Shown: positions 25,892 through 36,690 of the stretch, piece by piece
How the letters are laid out: every line of letters begins with the position of its first letter
How positions within the stretch are numbered: the stretch's first letter is position 1
Assembly: GCF_006864425.1 (NCBI RefSeq)
Contig: NZ_QHLI01000012.1
Coordinates: 1 to 55,451 of the forward strand
Origin: Campylobacter troglodytis
Lineage (GTDB): Bacteria > Campylobacterota > Campylobacteria > Campylobacterales > Campylobacteraceae
DNA length: 55,451 bases
Direction: 5' to 3'
Notes under the pieces: generated by a model
What the model was told of the DNA's origin: nothing
The model's database searches: none
Seen by the model: the letters and a program-made list of their open reading frames with translations, nothing else
Position numbers and translations under genes: made by a program

Positions 25892-27094
25892 ATGTTTGAC
25901 GAAATTCGTTTTCATACAATTGAAAGGCTTCCAAATTATGTATTTGCCGAGGTAAATGCCATAAAAATGGCAGCTCGCCGTGCGGGTGAGGACATAATAG
26001 ACTTTTCTATGGGAAATCCTGATGGCAAAACGCCTCAGCACATCATAGACAAGCTTTGCGAGAGTGCGAACAAAGATAAAACTTCGGGCTATTCTGTGAG
26101 TGCTGGCATTTACAAGCTACGTCTTGCCATTTGTGAGTGGTATAAAAGAAAATACGGGGTTGATTTGGACCCTGAAAGCGAGGCGGTTGCCACTATGGGT
26201 AGCAAGGAAGGCTTTGTGAATTTAGCCCGTGCCATTATCAACCCGGGCGACACCGCCATAGTGCCAACCCCAGCTTACCCCATACACACACAAGCCTTCA
26301 TCATAGCAGGGGGCAATGTCGCCAAAATGCCCTTTTTTTACAATGATAAATTCGAGCTTGATGAGAATAAATTCTTTGCAAATTTAGAGCAGATTTTAAA
26401 CGAAAACTCCCCACGCGCGAAGTATTTGGTAGTGAATTTCCCGCACAATCCCACCACAGTAACCGTGCAAAAAAGCTTTTATGAGCGCCTTGTGGCATTT
26501 GCTAAAAAAGAAAGATTTTATATCATCTCAGACATTGCTTATGCCGAGCTTTGCTTTGGTGAGTATAAAACGCCTAGTATCTTTGAGGTAGAGGGCGCAA
26601 AGGATGTGGCTGTGGAGGGCTACACACTCTCAAAGTCTTATAATATGGCAGGTTGGCGTGTGGGCTTTATGGTGGGCAACAAGAGGCTAATTGGAGCGCT
26701 TAAAAAGATAAAATCTTGGTTTGATTATGGTATGTATACGCCCATTCAAGTCGCTGCCACTGTGGCTTTAAACGAGGATCAAAGCTGTATAGAGCAGATT
26801 AAGCAAACCTATGCTCGCCGGCTTGAAATTTTATTAGATGCCTTTGATAATGCAGGATGGAAACTAAAAAGCCCAAGTGCAAGTATGTTTGTGTGGGCGA
26901 AGTTGCCCTCTCAAAAGGCACATTTAAAAAGCTTAGAGTTTTCCAAACAACTCTTGCAAAAGGCTAGTGTGGCGGTAAGCCCGGGAATTGGCTTTGGCGA
27001 GGCTGGGGATGAATATGTGCGAATTGCTTTAATAGAAAATGAAAACCGCATCCGCCAAGCAGCAAGGAACATTAAGAGATATTTGAAAGAATAA
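25892..27094 (+). CDS. alaC: Alanine/aspartate-type aminotransferase (AlaC-like)
   Basis: This protein has 400 residues and is a fold-type I PLP aminotransferase. It has AARRAGEDIIDFSMGNPDG at the N-terminus, the PLP lysine in TLSKSYNMAGWRVGFMVGN, NFPHNPTT, and the C-terminal Arg in EYVRIALIENENRIRQA. The sequence is close throughout to E. coli AlaC, which makes alanine from pyruvate and glutamate. Equivalent Campylobacter genes follow the same rpmE block. A ribosome site AAGGGGGACAA lies before the ATG. Substrate specificity is assigned by similarity only. Confidence 0.9.
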   Translation: MFDEIRFHTIERLPNYVFAEVNAIKMAARRAGEDIIDFSMGNPDGKTPQHIIDKLCESANKDKTSGYSVSAGIYKLRLAICEWYKRKYGVDLDPESEAVATMGSKEGFVNLARAIINPGDTAIVPTPAYPIHTQAFIIAGGNVAKMPFFYNDKFELDENKFFANLEQILNENSPRAKYLVVNFPHNPTTVTVQKSFYERLVAFAKKERFYIISDIAYAELCFGEYKTPSIFEVEGAKDVAVEGYTLSKSYNMAGWRVGFMVGNKRLIGALKKIKSWFDYGMYTPIQVAATVALNEDQSCIEQIKQTYARRLEILLDAFDNAGWKLKSPSASMFVWAKLPSQKAHLKSLEFSKQLLQKASVAVSPGIGFGEAGDEYVRIALIENENRIRQAARNIKRYLKE

Positions 27095-27600
27095 ATTTAT
27101 AAACTTTGTTTGAGTTTTGGTGTGAATTTTGAGTGTCTTTGTGAATTCTAGCTCAATTTGTGAGCTTTTTTTACAAGGCTTGGCTCGGCTTTTCGCGAAA
27201 AAGCACTTCTGCAAGGCTCGGCAGACCGCGTTCGCTTTTAGTCTAGCCTTCGCCTTGCATAAGCACTTTTTCATCGAAAATCCTGTGCCTTGAATTTAAA
27301 TCACGGAAAATTCAGGCAAAGCCTTAATTTTCACTTTGTTTTAGCATTTTTGCAGTAAAATTTTATAAGTTTTTTAAGCAAAATTCACGCAAAGGCGAAT
27401 TTTCGCATTTGTTTTGGTGTTTTTAAAATTGAAATTTGTGAATTTTTTAGGGTAAATTTAAGTTTTTTAAAAAAATTTGAATTTTCGCTTGAATTTTAAG
27501 CAACTTTGTGAATTTTTGCCAAAATTCACAAAGGCTTATCATTGAAAGCTAGAATTTAAGAAAAAAGGCTATAATTTTAAGTAAAAATTAAGGAAAAAAT
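27095..27600. other. Gene-free spacer with G+C-richer palindromic patch
   Basis: No gene is recognised. Bases 27170-27290 are G+C-richer, with CTTTTCGCGAAAAAG (palindrome), GGCTCGGCAGACC and CCTTCGCCTTGC. The rest is TGAATTT/AAATTCA-rich. The last 40 bases upstream of the methyltransferase include GCTATAATTTTAAG, a likely -10 box, and AAGGAAAAA. Confidence 0.5.
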
Positions 27601-29217
27601 ATGCTTGAAGCAAGGGTGAGTTTGTTTGATGATTTTGAGTTAAAAAGCATAGATGATGATTTAAAAACAAATTCCTTTTTAAGCCCTAAAAATGCGGCAT
27701 TTTGGGCTAGTGAGTATCTTGGTAAAAATGTAACTACAAACAATATTATCTATCTCATAAACTATGGTAAAATCGCAAACCACAGCAAAAATCCAAAGGA
27801 AAATTTAATCGATAAAAACGAGTTAAAAGCCTATTATGACACTACTTTTAGCAAGAAAAACGAGCTTTTACACCCACTTTCTTTTTCTAATTACAAAGAG
27901 GCACAAACCACAAAGCACATTCACCGCTTGCATCCTTACAAGGGCAAGTTTATCCCACAGCTTGTGGAGTATTTTTTAGACACCCACACAGACGAGCTAA
28001 AAACGCAGGCTTTTTTCAAAAGGGGCGATTTTGTGCTTGATTTGTTTTGTGGCTCTGGTACTACCTTGGCTGTGGCAAATGAACTTGGTTTAAACGCCGT
28101 TGGTATCGAGCTTTCATCATTTAACACTATGCTTTGTAATGCTAAAATCAAAGATTATGATTTAAATGCCTTAAAAAGTGAGCTTTCAAGGCTTATTTGC
28201 CTTTTGGAAAATTTTAACAAACAAAATAATATAGCCAAATTTGAGCAAATTTTAAGCGAAAAATTAAGCGAATTTAATCAAACACATTTTCCAAGCAAGG
28301 AATTCAAAAGAAGGGTTGCCTTAAAGCAAATTGACGAAAAGGCTTTTGGCGAGCAAAAAGAGCTTGAATTTTTGCCTATTTTTAGGGACTTGGCGGATAA
28401 ATTTAAGATACAAACTAGCCCAAACAAGCAAGGCAGTTTTTTTGAAAAATGGTATATTCCTAGCATTAGAGATGAAATTTTATTGTTAAAAGAGCAAATA
28501 GGGCAAGCCCCGCAAGGATTAGAAGATATTTTAAGCATTATTTTAAGTCGCACGGCTCGTTCTTGCAGGGCTACTACTCACAGCGATTTGGCTACCTTAA
28601 ATGAGCCTATGACAAGCACCTATTTTTGTGCAAAGCACGGCAGGGTTTGTAAGCCCTTATTTAGCATTACAAAGTGGTTTAAAAGCTATGCAAATGACAC
28701 CTTAAAGCGTTTGGCTGAATTTAAGGCTTTAAAAACGCCCACAAAGCAATTTTGTATAAACGCAAACTCCACAAATTGTGATATTTTGAGCGAGCTTTCA
28801 AAGAAAGATAAAGAATTTGCAAACTTGCTTGAAAGGCAAAAATTTGCTGGCATTTTTAGCTCGCCGCCTTATGTGGGGCTTATTGATTACCACGAACAGC
28901 ACGCTTATGCTTATGATATTTTTAATTTGCCAAGAAAGGATGAATGCGAAATAGGTGCTTTAAAAGAAGGACAAGGAAAATTAGCACAAGAAAAATACAC
29001 TCAAAATATCGCCCAAGCCTTGCTAAACGCAAAGCCATTTTTAGCCAAAAATTACAAGATTTTTCTTGTGGCAAATGATAAATTTAATCTCTATCCTAGC
29101 ATAGCAAAATTAGCAAATATGAAAATTACCAAGCGTTATGAACGCCCTGTGCTAAACCGCAGTGAAAAGGACAAGGGCAGGTATAATGAAAGTATATTTT
29201 TGTTTGAGGAAAGCTGA
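27601..29217 (+). CDS. Type II DNA methyltransferase of a TdeIII-like R-M system
   Basis: This protein has 538 residues. An N-terminal winged/excisionase-like HTH (about 27-78) is followed by HPYKGKFIPQ, AdoMet motif I DLFCGSGTTLA at 147-157, a long target-recognition region (about 160-410), and the catalytic FSSPPYVGLIDYHEQ near 418-431. The order motif I, recognition domain, SPPY is the alpha arrangement. SPPY favours N4-cytosine methylation but does not exclude N6-adenine. It starts in its own spacer, and its TGA overlaps the ATG of the adjacent nuclease by one base. It should protect the TdeIII-like recognition site. Confidence 0.88.
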   Translation: MLEARVSLFDDFELKSIDDDLKTNSFLSPKNAAFWASEYLGKNVTTNNIIYLINYGKIANHSKNPKENLIDKNELKAYYDTTFSKKNELLHPLSFSNYKEAQTTKHIHRLHPYKGKFIPQLVEYFLDTHTDELKTQAFFKRGDFVLDLFCGSGTTLAVANELGLNAVGIELSSFNTMLCNAKIKDYDLNALKSELSRLICLLENFNKQNNIAKFEQILSEKLSEFNQTHFPSKEFKRRVALKQIDEKAFGEQKELEFLPIFRDLADKFKIQTSPNKQGSFFEKWYIPSIRDEILLLKEQIGQAPQGLEDILSIILSRTARSCRATTHSDLATLNEPMTSTYFCAKHGRVCKPLFSITKWFKSYANDTLKRLAEFKALKTPTKQFCINANSTNCDILSELSKKDKEFANLLERQKFAGIFSSPPYVGLIDYHEQHAYAYDIFNLPRKDECEIGALKEGQGKLAQEKYTQNIAQALLNAKPFLAKNYKIFLVANDKFNLYPSIAKLANMKITKRYERPVLNRSEKDKGRYNESIFLFEES

Positions 29218-29978
29218 TGATAAAGGCTAAAATCAAAGCAAGGCTTGAAATGGCTTTAAGACAAAAATTTAGCTCTTATAAGCCAGAAACTTCCTATATG
29301 CCCTTTCACACCAAGCTTTTAGGCAAGGATAGAATGGCTTTGTATAGCTTTATACAAAGCCTTAACACAAACTTTGGCACGAGCATTTTTGAGCCTGTGG
29401 CTGAGGAACTTGCAAAAGTAAATTTTGACAAAATCAAAAGGCAAGAAAGAGCTGGTGAGCATATCAGCAAAGGTGCTGAAAGGGTTATACAAGATATAAT
29501 GAACGAGCTTGAAAGCGGTGCAAAAAAGCCAAACAAAGCAGATGAAAGCAAGAGGATTTTAGCTAGTGCAAGAAGTGGCGAAGTGGCACAAAGAAAGCCA
29601 ACAAAGGTTGATTTATTTTTGCAAAAAGGCGAAGAAGTCTATCTCATAGACATAAAAACGGCTAAACCAAACAAGGGCGGCTTTAAGGAATTCAAACAAA
29701 CCCTGCTAACTTGGCTTGCTTGCTATGCTTACGATAAGCCACAAGCAAAAATTCACACGCTCATAGCCATACCCTACAATCCCTACTATCCAAAGCCTTA
29801 CGAAAGATGGACTATGGCAGGAATGCTTGATTTAGAAAAGGAATTAAAAGTAGCGGAGGAATTTTGGGATTTCTTGGGAGGCAAGGGCAGTTATGAGCTG
29901 ATTTTATCAGCCTTTGAGGAAGTAGGACAAGAAATGCGAGGCGAGATTGACGAGTATTTTAAAAAATTTAAGGCATAA
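29217..29978 (+). CDS. TdeIII-family type II restriction endonuclease
   Basis: This protein has 253 residues. It resembles the TdeIII restriction endonuclease family. The nuclease core has D132 (KVDLFLQ) followed by YLIDIKTAKPNKGG, where D145-x-K147 completes a PD-(D/E)XK site. LTWLACYAYD and IPYNPYYPKPYERWT are also characteristic. By family analogy it would cleave GGNCC-like sites; the specificity is inferred. It is coupled to the methyltransferase by a TGATG overlap. Both genes look intact, making this the only complete R-M pair in the window. Confidence 0.82.
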   Translation: MIKAKIKARLEMALRQKFSSYKPETSYMPFHTKLLGKDRMALYSFIQSLNTNFGTSIFEPVAEELAKVNFDKIKRQERAGEHISKGAERVIQDIMNELESGAKKPNKADESKRILASARSGEVAQRKPTKVDLFLQKGEEVYLIDIKTAKPNKGGFKEFKQTLLTWLACYAYDKPQAKIHTLIAIPYNPYYPKPYERWTMAGMLDLEKELKVAEEFWDFLGGKGSYELILSAFEEVGQEMRGEIDEYFKKFKA

Positions 29979-30489
29979 AAACTTAGTGTTTTGTAATTTT
30001 GTGAATTTTTGAGTAAAATTTGTTGAATTTTTATAAAAAATTCACAGAACTTTGTGAATTTTTTTAAACTGCAAGAAAAATAAATTTGCAAGATTTTGAA
30101 CGAGAGCAGAAAAGGTGCATTATATGCAAAATACAAATTAAAGATAACAGAAATTCAGATAAAGTTTCAAATGTAAAAAATTTGTATGAGATTGGATAAG
30201 GCGAAGTATTGCGAGGCGATTTTTTGCTTCGTGTTCTTGCAACCCATTGGGTGTGGGTTGTGCAGAAAAAATCGAAACGCAGCATAGGTATGTGAGCGAG
30301 CTTGTTTTTGCTTCGCTACGCTCGCAACTGCAAACAAAAAAATGGGTGCGTAGAAAAAAGCGATTGAGGCTAGCCAAATAAGGCTACCGACCCCGCTTTT
30401 TTCAAACTCCCTTAAAAGCACCCACAAGAATTCGCCCTTACCACATACAAAAATCAGCCAAGAGACAAGCTGTTATCAAAAAGCAAAAA
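29979..30489. other. Gene-free region with large hairpins
   Basis: Two structures stand out. Bases 30216-30275 form a long hairpin, with CGATTTTTTGC pairing with GCAGAAAAAATCG and inner TGCAACCCA/TGTGGGTTG. Bases 30303-30340 carry TTGTTTTTGCTTCGCTACGC ... GCAAACAA, related to the micro-palindromes found inside the IS copies. The short minus-strand frames here follow the repeats and are not genes. Confidence 0.55.
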
Positions 30490-31853
<1,364 letters not shown>

Positions 31854-32651
31854 GGCTCAATTAAACTTAAGCGGTTGATTTCTTATCATTTTTAGCAAGA
31901 TTTTATACAAATCTTGTTGTTGTATTTTAGCATTATATCTACATTCAGTTTCCTTTAAATGAAGCATAAAATTTTCTTTTTTGATTCCTTTTAATTTAGC
32001 TAAGCTATGTTTAGTAAAACCTCAGAAGTTCACAGTTGCATTTATGTGATTCTTAGCTAAGCTAAACTCATTCTTTGAGTATTTTACTCTATAATGCTCT
32101 TTAGCACCTTCTACTACGCAGTTGCAAGTGAAACGAAGCAAAAAATCCACAAGTTAATCATAAGCTTTGAAGCAATCACTATAAATGATAGATTCTTGCA
32201 AATTACTAGAATCTTACAATTAGGCAAAAGCTCACTACTAGAGCAATTCTTTACTACTTGGGTATAAACACAACCATTTCGCTTAAGCATTCCAAACACA
32301 GGTGTTTTCTTGCTAGCTCCTCGCACTCTTTTAGCACCGAAATGACTTTCAACAATTTCTATTTCACCACTTAATTTAGAGTTTTTTTCACATTCTTGTG
32401 CAATTAAGATTCTAATTTGCTTAAAGAGTTTGCATAAAGTTTGCTCTGAAATTTGAGTAATTTTTGCAATTTTTACTGCTTTAATATCAAGGCTTCTTGC
32501 AAAGTTGTAAGTGCGTAGCACGAAGCAAAAAAAATACTTCAAAATTCCTTAAATTATATCTGCGAAATTCGGAAATGAATCATATATTTGTTTTTCATCT
32601 AATTCTTTATACTTTAAAATAATATTGTATCAAATTAAAGTATCTTGAGCC
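31854..32651 (-). mobile_element. IS1595-family insertion sequence, decayed (copy D)
   Basis: The element is 798 bases. The transposase-proximal (left) end at 32651 is of the CTTGAGCC/AAGTATC type (as at 36691), whereas the distal end at 31854 is of the GGCTCAATTAAACTTAA type (as at 7890), so it appears to be a hybrid of two IS subtypes. The transposase reads on the minus strand from about 32542. Micro-palindromes sit at 32493-32530 and 32109-32141. The flanks (AAAATCAA and TTTTAAAA) show no target duplication, consistent with recombination between copies. Confidence 0.82.
32114..32542 (-). pseudogene. IS1595 transposase, 5' part (copy D)
   Basis: This 142-codon frame reads LSGEIEIVESHFGAKRVRG and KKTPVFGMLKRNGCVYTQVV. 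One DDE residue appears changed (VES for the usual DES). It then loses frame in the region equivalent to DFAELNECEIYSDSF. The N-terminal FCFVLRTYNFARS comes from an in-frame micro-palindrome of about 39 bases. Confidence 0.75.
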
Positions 32652-32716
32652 TTTTAAAAAACTAAACTTAAATTCACAAAAAACTTTTAAAAAGCTAAAC
32701 ATGCTTTCAAAGCTCA

Positions 32717-33919
32717 TCACTTATCTAGCACCCTTAAAGGCTTTACTCCTGGTAGCTCCTTGCCCTCGATTAATTCCAAGCTAGCACCTCCTCCTGTGGA
32801 GACAAAGGTCATATCATCAGCTTCACCTGCTCTGGTTACAACATCAGCAGTATCCCCTCCTCCTATGATGGTAGTAGCGTGGCTATCTCCTATGAAATGT
32901 GCCATCTTTAAGGAGCCTTTTGCAAATTTTTCTATCTCAAAAACACCCATAGGACCATTCCACCAAATGGTTTGAGCGTCATTTAAGGCCTCTCTAAAAA
33001 GCTTGCCGCTTGCAGGTCCTATGTCAAGTCCCATAAAGCCACTTGGAATTTCTTGAGTTGGCACATAAGACATCATAGCCTCGCTAGAACAAGATCTCGC
33101 CACAGCCACATCCACAGGCAAATAAATTTTTACCCCAAGCTCCTTGCCTCTTTTTAAAATGCTCTTAGCCTCTTCGATCAGATCCTCTTCTAACAAGGAA
33201 TTTCCTATATCAAAGTCAAGTGCCTTTAAAAAGGTAAATGCCATTCCCCCTCCTATTACAAGCTTATCTACCTTGGGGAGTAAATTTGTTAAAGCTTGTA
33301 ATTTCCCACTTACCTTTGAGCCTCCAACTATAGCCACAAAGGGACGAGCTGGATGCTTTAAGAGATTGTTTATGAATTTAATCTCCTTAAGCAGTAAAAA
33401 GCCAGCACCCTTGTGCTCCTCATCAAAAAAAGAAGTAATAGCCTCTACGCTAGAATGCGCCCTATGACATACCCCAAAGGCATCGTTTATATAAGCATCT
33501 GCCATTGAGGCAAGTTCTTTTGCTAAGAGCTTATCGTTTTTTGTCTCCCCCTTTTCAAAGCGAAGATTTTCAAGCATTAATATCTCTTTTGTCTTTAAAT
33601 TCAAGGCCTTGTTTTTAGCATCCTCTCCTATGACATCCTTTGCTAAAATTACCTCTTTATTCATAAGTCTTGCAAGTCGTTTTGCTATGGGGGCTAGGGA
33701 GTATTTTGAGTTAAGCTCCTTGGGTCTTCCAAGGTGAGAGGCTAGGATTAAGGAGCAGTCATTGTCTAAACAGTAGCGAATTGTAGGGATTGCTGATCTA
33801 ATTCTTCTATCATCTGTAATGTTTGAAAACTCATCTTGGGGCACATTAAAATCACATCTTATAAAGACCTTTTTTCCGATCAGATCCATATCCTTTATGG
33901 AGATTATATTGCTATTCAT
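32717..33919 (-). CDS. pgk: Phosphoglycerate kinase
   Basis: This protein has 400 residues. Its features include [32 protein letters not shown] (substrate-binding Arg), [14 protein letters not shown], and the nucleotide loop with [13 protein letters not shown] and [18 protein letters not shown]. It interconverts 1,3-bisphosphoglycerate and 3-phosphoglycerate with ATP production. The ATG at 33919 overlaps the gapA stop by 4 bases (ATGA), which decides this start over an upstream in-frame codon. With gapA it forms a glycolytic/gluconeogenic operon. The 3' end lies 66 bases from an IS. Confidence 0.97.
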   Translation of the reverse strand: MNSNIISIKDMDLIGKKVFIRCDFNVPQDEFSNITDDRRIRSAIPTIRYCLDNDCSLILASHLGRPKELNSKYSLAPIAKRLARLMNKEVILAKDVIGEDAKNKALNLKTKEILMLENLRFEKGETKNDKLLAKELASMADAYINDAFGVCHRAHSSVEAITSFFDEEHKGAGFLLLKEIKFINNLLKHPARPFVAIVGGSKVSGKLQALTNLLPKVDKLVIGGGMAFTFLKALDFDIGNSLLEEDLIEEAKSILKRGKELGVKIYLPVDVAVARSCSSEAMMSYVPTQEIPSGFMGLDIGPASGKLFREALNDAQTIWWNGPMGVFEIEKFAKGSLKMAHFIGDSHATTIIGGGDTADVVTRAGEADDMTFVSTGGGASLELIEGKELPGVKPLRVLDK

Positions 33920-34905
33920 CGCATTACCCACACAGCCATATCTACAAGGCGGGATGAATAGCCCCATTCATTATCATACCAGGCTATGATCTTCACAAAG
34001 TCCTCGCAAATAACCTGGGTTAAATCACTTGCCACCACAGCCCCATAAGGACAGCCTATGAAATCAGAGCTTACCCTTTCCTCATCATCAACAAGCAACA
34101 AGCCCTTCAAGGTCGTCTTTGCTGCCTCTCTAAAAGCCTCATTTAGCTCCTCCTTGCTTGTTTTTTTATTAAGCTGAGCTGTTAGATCCACGCTTGATAC
34201 ATCGATCACAGGAACACGCATACTTTGTCCGTGAAGTTTGCCGTCTAATTCTGGCATAATTAGCCTCATAGCCTTTGCTGCTCCTGTTGAGGTTGGGATG
34301 ATGTTTTGAGCAGCAGCACGGCTTCTTCTTTTGTCCCTTGCCTTTGCGTCAATTATGCTTTGTCCGTTTGTGTAGGCGTGAATGGTAGTCATTAGCCCCT
34401 TTTGTATGCCAAAGCTATCTTGTAAGACCCTACACACAGGTCCTAAACAGTTTGTAGTGCAGCTTGCATTTGAAATGATAGGCTCGCCCTTGTATAAATT
34501 CGCATTAACGCCCAAAACAAAGGTAGGGGTGTTATCCTTTGCAGGTGCTGACATAATCACCCTTTTTATGCCTCTATCTATGAAGGCTTGGCATTTTTCC
34601 ATGCTTAAATTCGCACCCGTACACTCAAGCACAACCTCAGCTCCATACTCAGCAAAGTCTAAATCGCTTATATTTCGGCTTTTAAATACCTTGATTTTTT
34701 TATCATTTATAATAAGATCATCTCCTTCAACGCTTACTTTTCCATCAAAACTCTTATGCACTGTGTCGTATTTAAACAAATACTGGGTCAAAGAGGCATC
34801 TGCTGTGTCGTTGATCGCTACTAACTCTACATCAGTTCTTTGTGAGATTATCCTAGCTACGCATCTTCCTATGCGTCCAAAGCCGTTTATAGCAATTTTT
34901 GTCAT
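33916..34905 (-). CDS. gapA: Glyceraldehyde-3-phosphate dehydrogenase
   Basis: This protein has 329 residues. The NAD-binding N-terminus is [12 protein letters not shown] and the active-site cysteine lies in [12 protein letters not shown]. It also has [29 protein letters not shown] and [11 protein letters not shown]. It performs the reversible oxidative phosphorylation of glyceraldehyde 3-phosphate. The ATG at 34905 is preferred because AAAAGGA lies at a suitable distance; the ATG 9 bases upstream sits on the ribosome site. It is divergent from nadD-rsfS with a shared 62-base intergenic region containing GCTATAATT. Confidence 0.97.
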   Translation of the reverse strand: MTKIAINGFGRIGRCVARIISQRTDVELVAINDTADASLTQYLFKYDTVHKSFDGKVSVEGDDLIINDKKIKVFKSRNISDLDFAEYGAEVVLECTGANLSMEKCQAFIDRGIKRVIMSAPAKDNTPTFVLGVNANLYKGEPIISNASCTTNCLGPVCRVLQDSFGIQKGLMTTIHAYTNGQSIIDAKARDKRRSRAAAQNIIPTSTGAAKAMRLIMPELDGKLHGQSMRVPVIDVSSVDLTAQLNKKTSKEELNEAFREAAKTTLKGLLLVDDEERVSSDFIGCPYGAVVASDLTQVICEDFVKIIAWYDNEWGYSSRLVDMAVWVMR

Positions 34906-34967
34906 TATTAGCATTCCTTTTAGGGTATAAAATGCTATAATTTTACAAAAAAAAGGTTAAATTTCTT

Positions 34968-35852
34968 ATGAAAATCGCACTTTTTGGCGGAAGTTTCGAT
35001 CCTCCCCACTTAGGACATGACAGCGTTGTAAAAAATGCCTTAAAAAGCCTAGACATAGATAAATTAATCATTATGCCAACCTACATAAGCCCCTTTAAAT
35101 CAAACTTTTATGCAGATGAAAAGCAAAGATTTAGGTGGGCAAAAAAGGTGTGGGGAGGCTTAGATAGGGTCGAGCTTTGTGATTTTGAGATCAGACAAAA
35201 CAGACCCGTCCCAAGCATAGAAACAGCCTTGTATCTACAAGAATTTTACAACCCAAGCAAGTTTTATTTAATAATAGGTGCTGATAATCTCAAAGGGCTT
35301 CGTTCTTGGCATGATTTTGACAAGCTTTCAAGCATGGTTGAATTTATCATCGCAAAAAGAAGTAAGATAGCCATACCAAGACATTTTAAGCAGCTAAATA
35401 CCAACATAGACATCTCCTCCTCAAGCATAAGATCAAACTTAAATTTAAGCGAAATTTGCCCCCAGGTTGTAACTGAGGTTAAAAGATACTATGAAGGCTT
35501 ATTTCAAAAGCAAGAAGAAAATAAGCTCTTAGAAGAAAAAGTGAGAAAAATAGTAACAGTCTTAGAGGATAAAAAGGCTAGGGAGCTAAGGGTCTTTGAT
35601 ATGAGGGATAAGGATTATTTTGTATCCTTTGTCATCATAGCCTCAAGCCTAGCACAAAAGCACTCAGCCTCTTTAGTAGATGAGCTTAAAAGGCTTTTAA
35701 AGCCCTTGAAAGAAGAGCCTTTAAATATACAAAGCTCTGAGGAATGGACTGTTATTGATCTAGGAGATCTTTTGATCCACCTTTTAAGCGAAGAATACAG
35801 AGCAAGATACAAGATCGAAGAGCTCTTAGAAGAGCTTAAGGGCTTGTTGTGA
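34968..35852 (+). CDS. nadD: Fused nicotinate-nucleotide adenylyltransferase (NadD) and ribosome-silencing factor (RsfS)
   Basis: This is a single 294-residue frame. Residues 1 to about 178 are NadD: FGGSFDPPHLGH (HxGH), IIGADNLKGLRSWHDFDKL and ISSSSIR. Residues about 184-294 are RsfS/RsfA: KIVTVLEDKKARELRVFDMRDKDYFVSFVIIASSLAQKH, EEWTVIDLGDLLIHLL and the C-terminal helix. NadD makes nicotinate adenine dinucleotide for NAD; RsfS binds L14 and blocks subunit joining in starvation. In C. jejuni these are separate adjacent genes. Here no stop or Met separates them, only a short linker FQKQEENKLLEEKV. It could be a true fusion or an artefactual indel. Confidence 0.9.
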   Translation: MKIALFGGSFDPPHLGHDSVVKNALKSLDIDKLIIMPTYISPFKSNFYADEKQRFRWAKKVWGGLDRVELCDFEIRQNRPVPSIETALYLQEFYNPSKFYLIIGADNLKGLRSWHDFDKLSSMVEFIIAKRSKIAIPRHFKQLNTNIDISSSSIRSNLNLSEICPQVVTEVKRYYEGLFQKQEENKLLEEKVRKIVTVLEDKKARELRVFDMRDKDYFVSFVIIASSLAQKHSASLVDELKRLLKPLKEEPLNIQSSEEWTVIDLGDLLIHLLSEEYRARYKIEELLEELKGLL

Positions 35853-36690
35853 ATTTAAGGTGATTTTACAACTTAGCTTGAATTTATTTCACACAAGGCT
35901 TTGTTTTAGGCTAAATTTAAAGATTTTTATATAAAAAGCCTTAAAATTTACAAAAAAACATAAGGCTTACTAAGTTTCATAAAAAGGCAAAAGATTTGTA
36001 AATTGTAGTAAGAAGTTAGTCGTTTTGACAAAATCTTACAAGTTAAAATTATAAATTCACTTCTTTGCGTGAATTTTAAGCCTTTTTTAAAAAGGCTTAA
36101 ATGACATTTTTTTTTGAAAGAGGCTTTAAATTCACATAGGGCTTTTAAAATTCTTTGCTAGAAATTGTTTGCTTGAATTTAATGAAAAATTCAAATTTAT
36201 GTCTTGTTTTTTAAAGAAGCCTTAAATTCTATTTACAAATTTAAAAGGCTCGCTAGACTTGAATTTGATACATTATCATTAAGTTTTCTTTATAAATTCA
36301 AACATACAAAATACGCTATAAAAGCTTTTCAAAGAGCTTTGCTTTGAATTTGCAAGTCCTTTATGCCCTTTTGCCAAATTTATCCAAAAAGGGCTTGATT
36401 TAATTTATACTTGTTTAGACAAACTTAGAATTTAAGCTTAATTTTTGTGGCATTTAAATTTTGAATTTTTTAGAAAAGGGTATTGAACTTTGGCACTTGA
36501 ATTTACAGTATAGCTTGAATTTAAGGCTTAAATTATGTAAATTTAAAAAATTAGCTTTTAAATTTAAGTCTTTGTTTGTCATATTGAAACAAGGCAAAAA
36601 GCTCTCTTTATAAAGATTTGCCGCGATCAAAATGACAAGAGCTTCAGCCTTGCAAATTCATATAAATTCAAGCCCTGCTTATTAATTTTA
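35853..36690. other. Gene-free AT-rich spacer
   Basis: No gene is recognised over about 840 bases. It is rich in AAATTCA/TGAATTT and TTTAAGC words. It contains a palindrome at 36078-36098 and a half copy of the TGTCAT family near 36578-36640 (TGTCATATTGAAAC ... CAAAATGACA). Confidence 0.5.
36078..36098 (+). terminator. Near-perfect palindrome, possible terminator
   Basis: The AAGCCTTTTT arm is followed by the AAAAAGGCTT arm, then AAATGAC and a run of nine T. It lies 226 bases after nadD-rsfS, so its use as that gene's terminator is uncertain. Confidence 0.4.

Noticed and set aside
27170-27290. Possible GC-richer structural RNA before the TdeIII-like methyltransferase.
   Set aside because: There is a single short palindrome, but no extended consistent fold or family pattern could be worked out by eye.
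30064-30427. Overlapping minus-strand frames upstream of the nuclease end.
   Set aside because: They run through hairpin repeats in two frames simultaneously and match nothing recognised.
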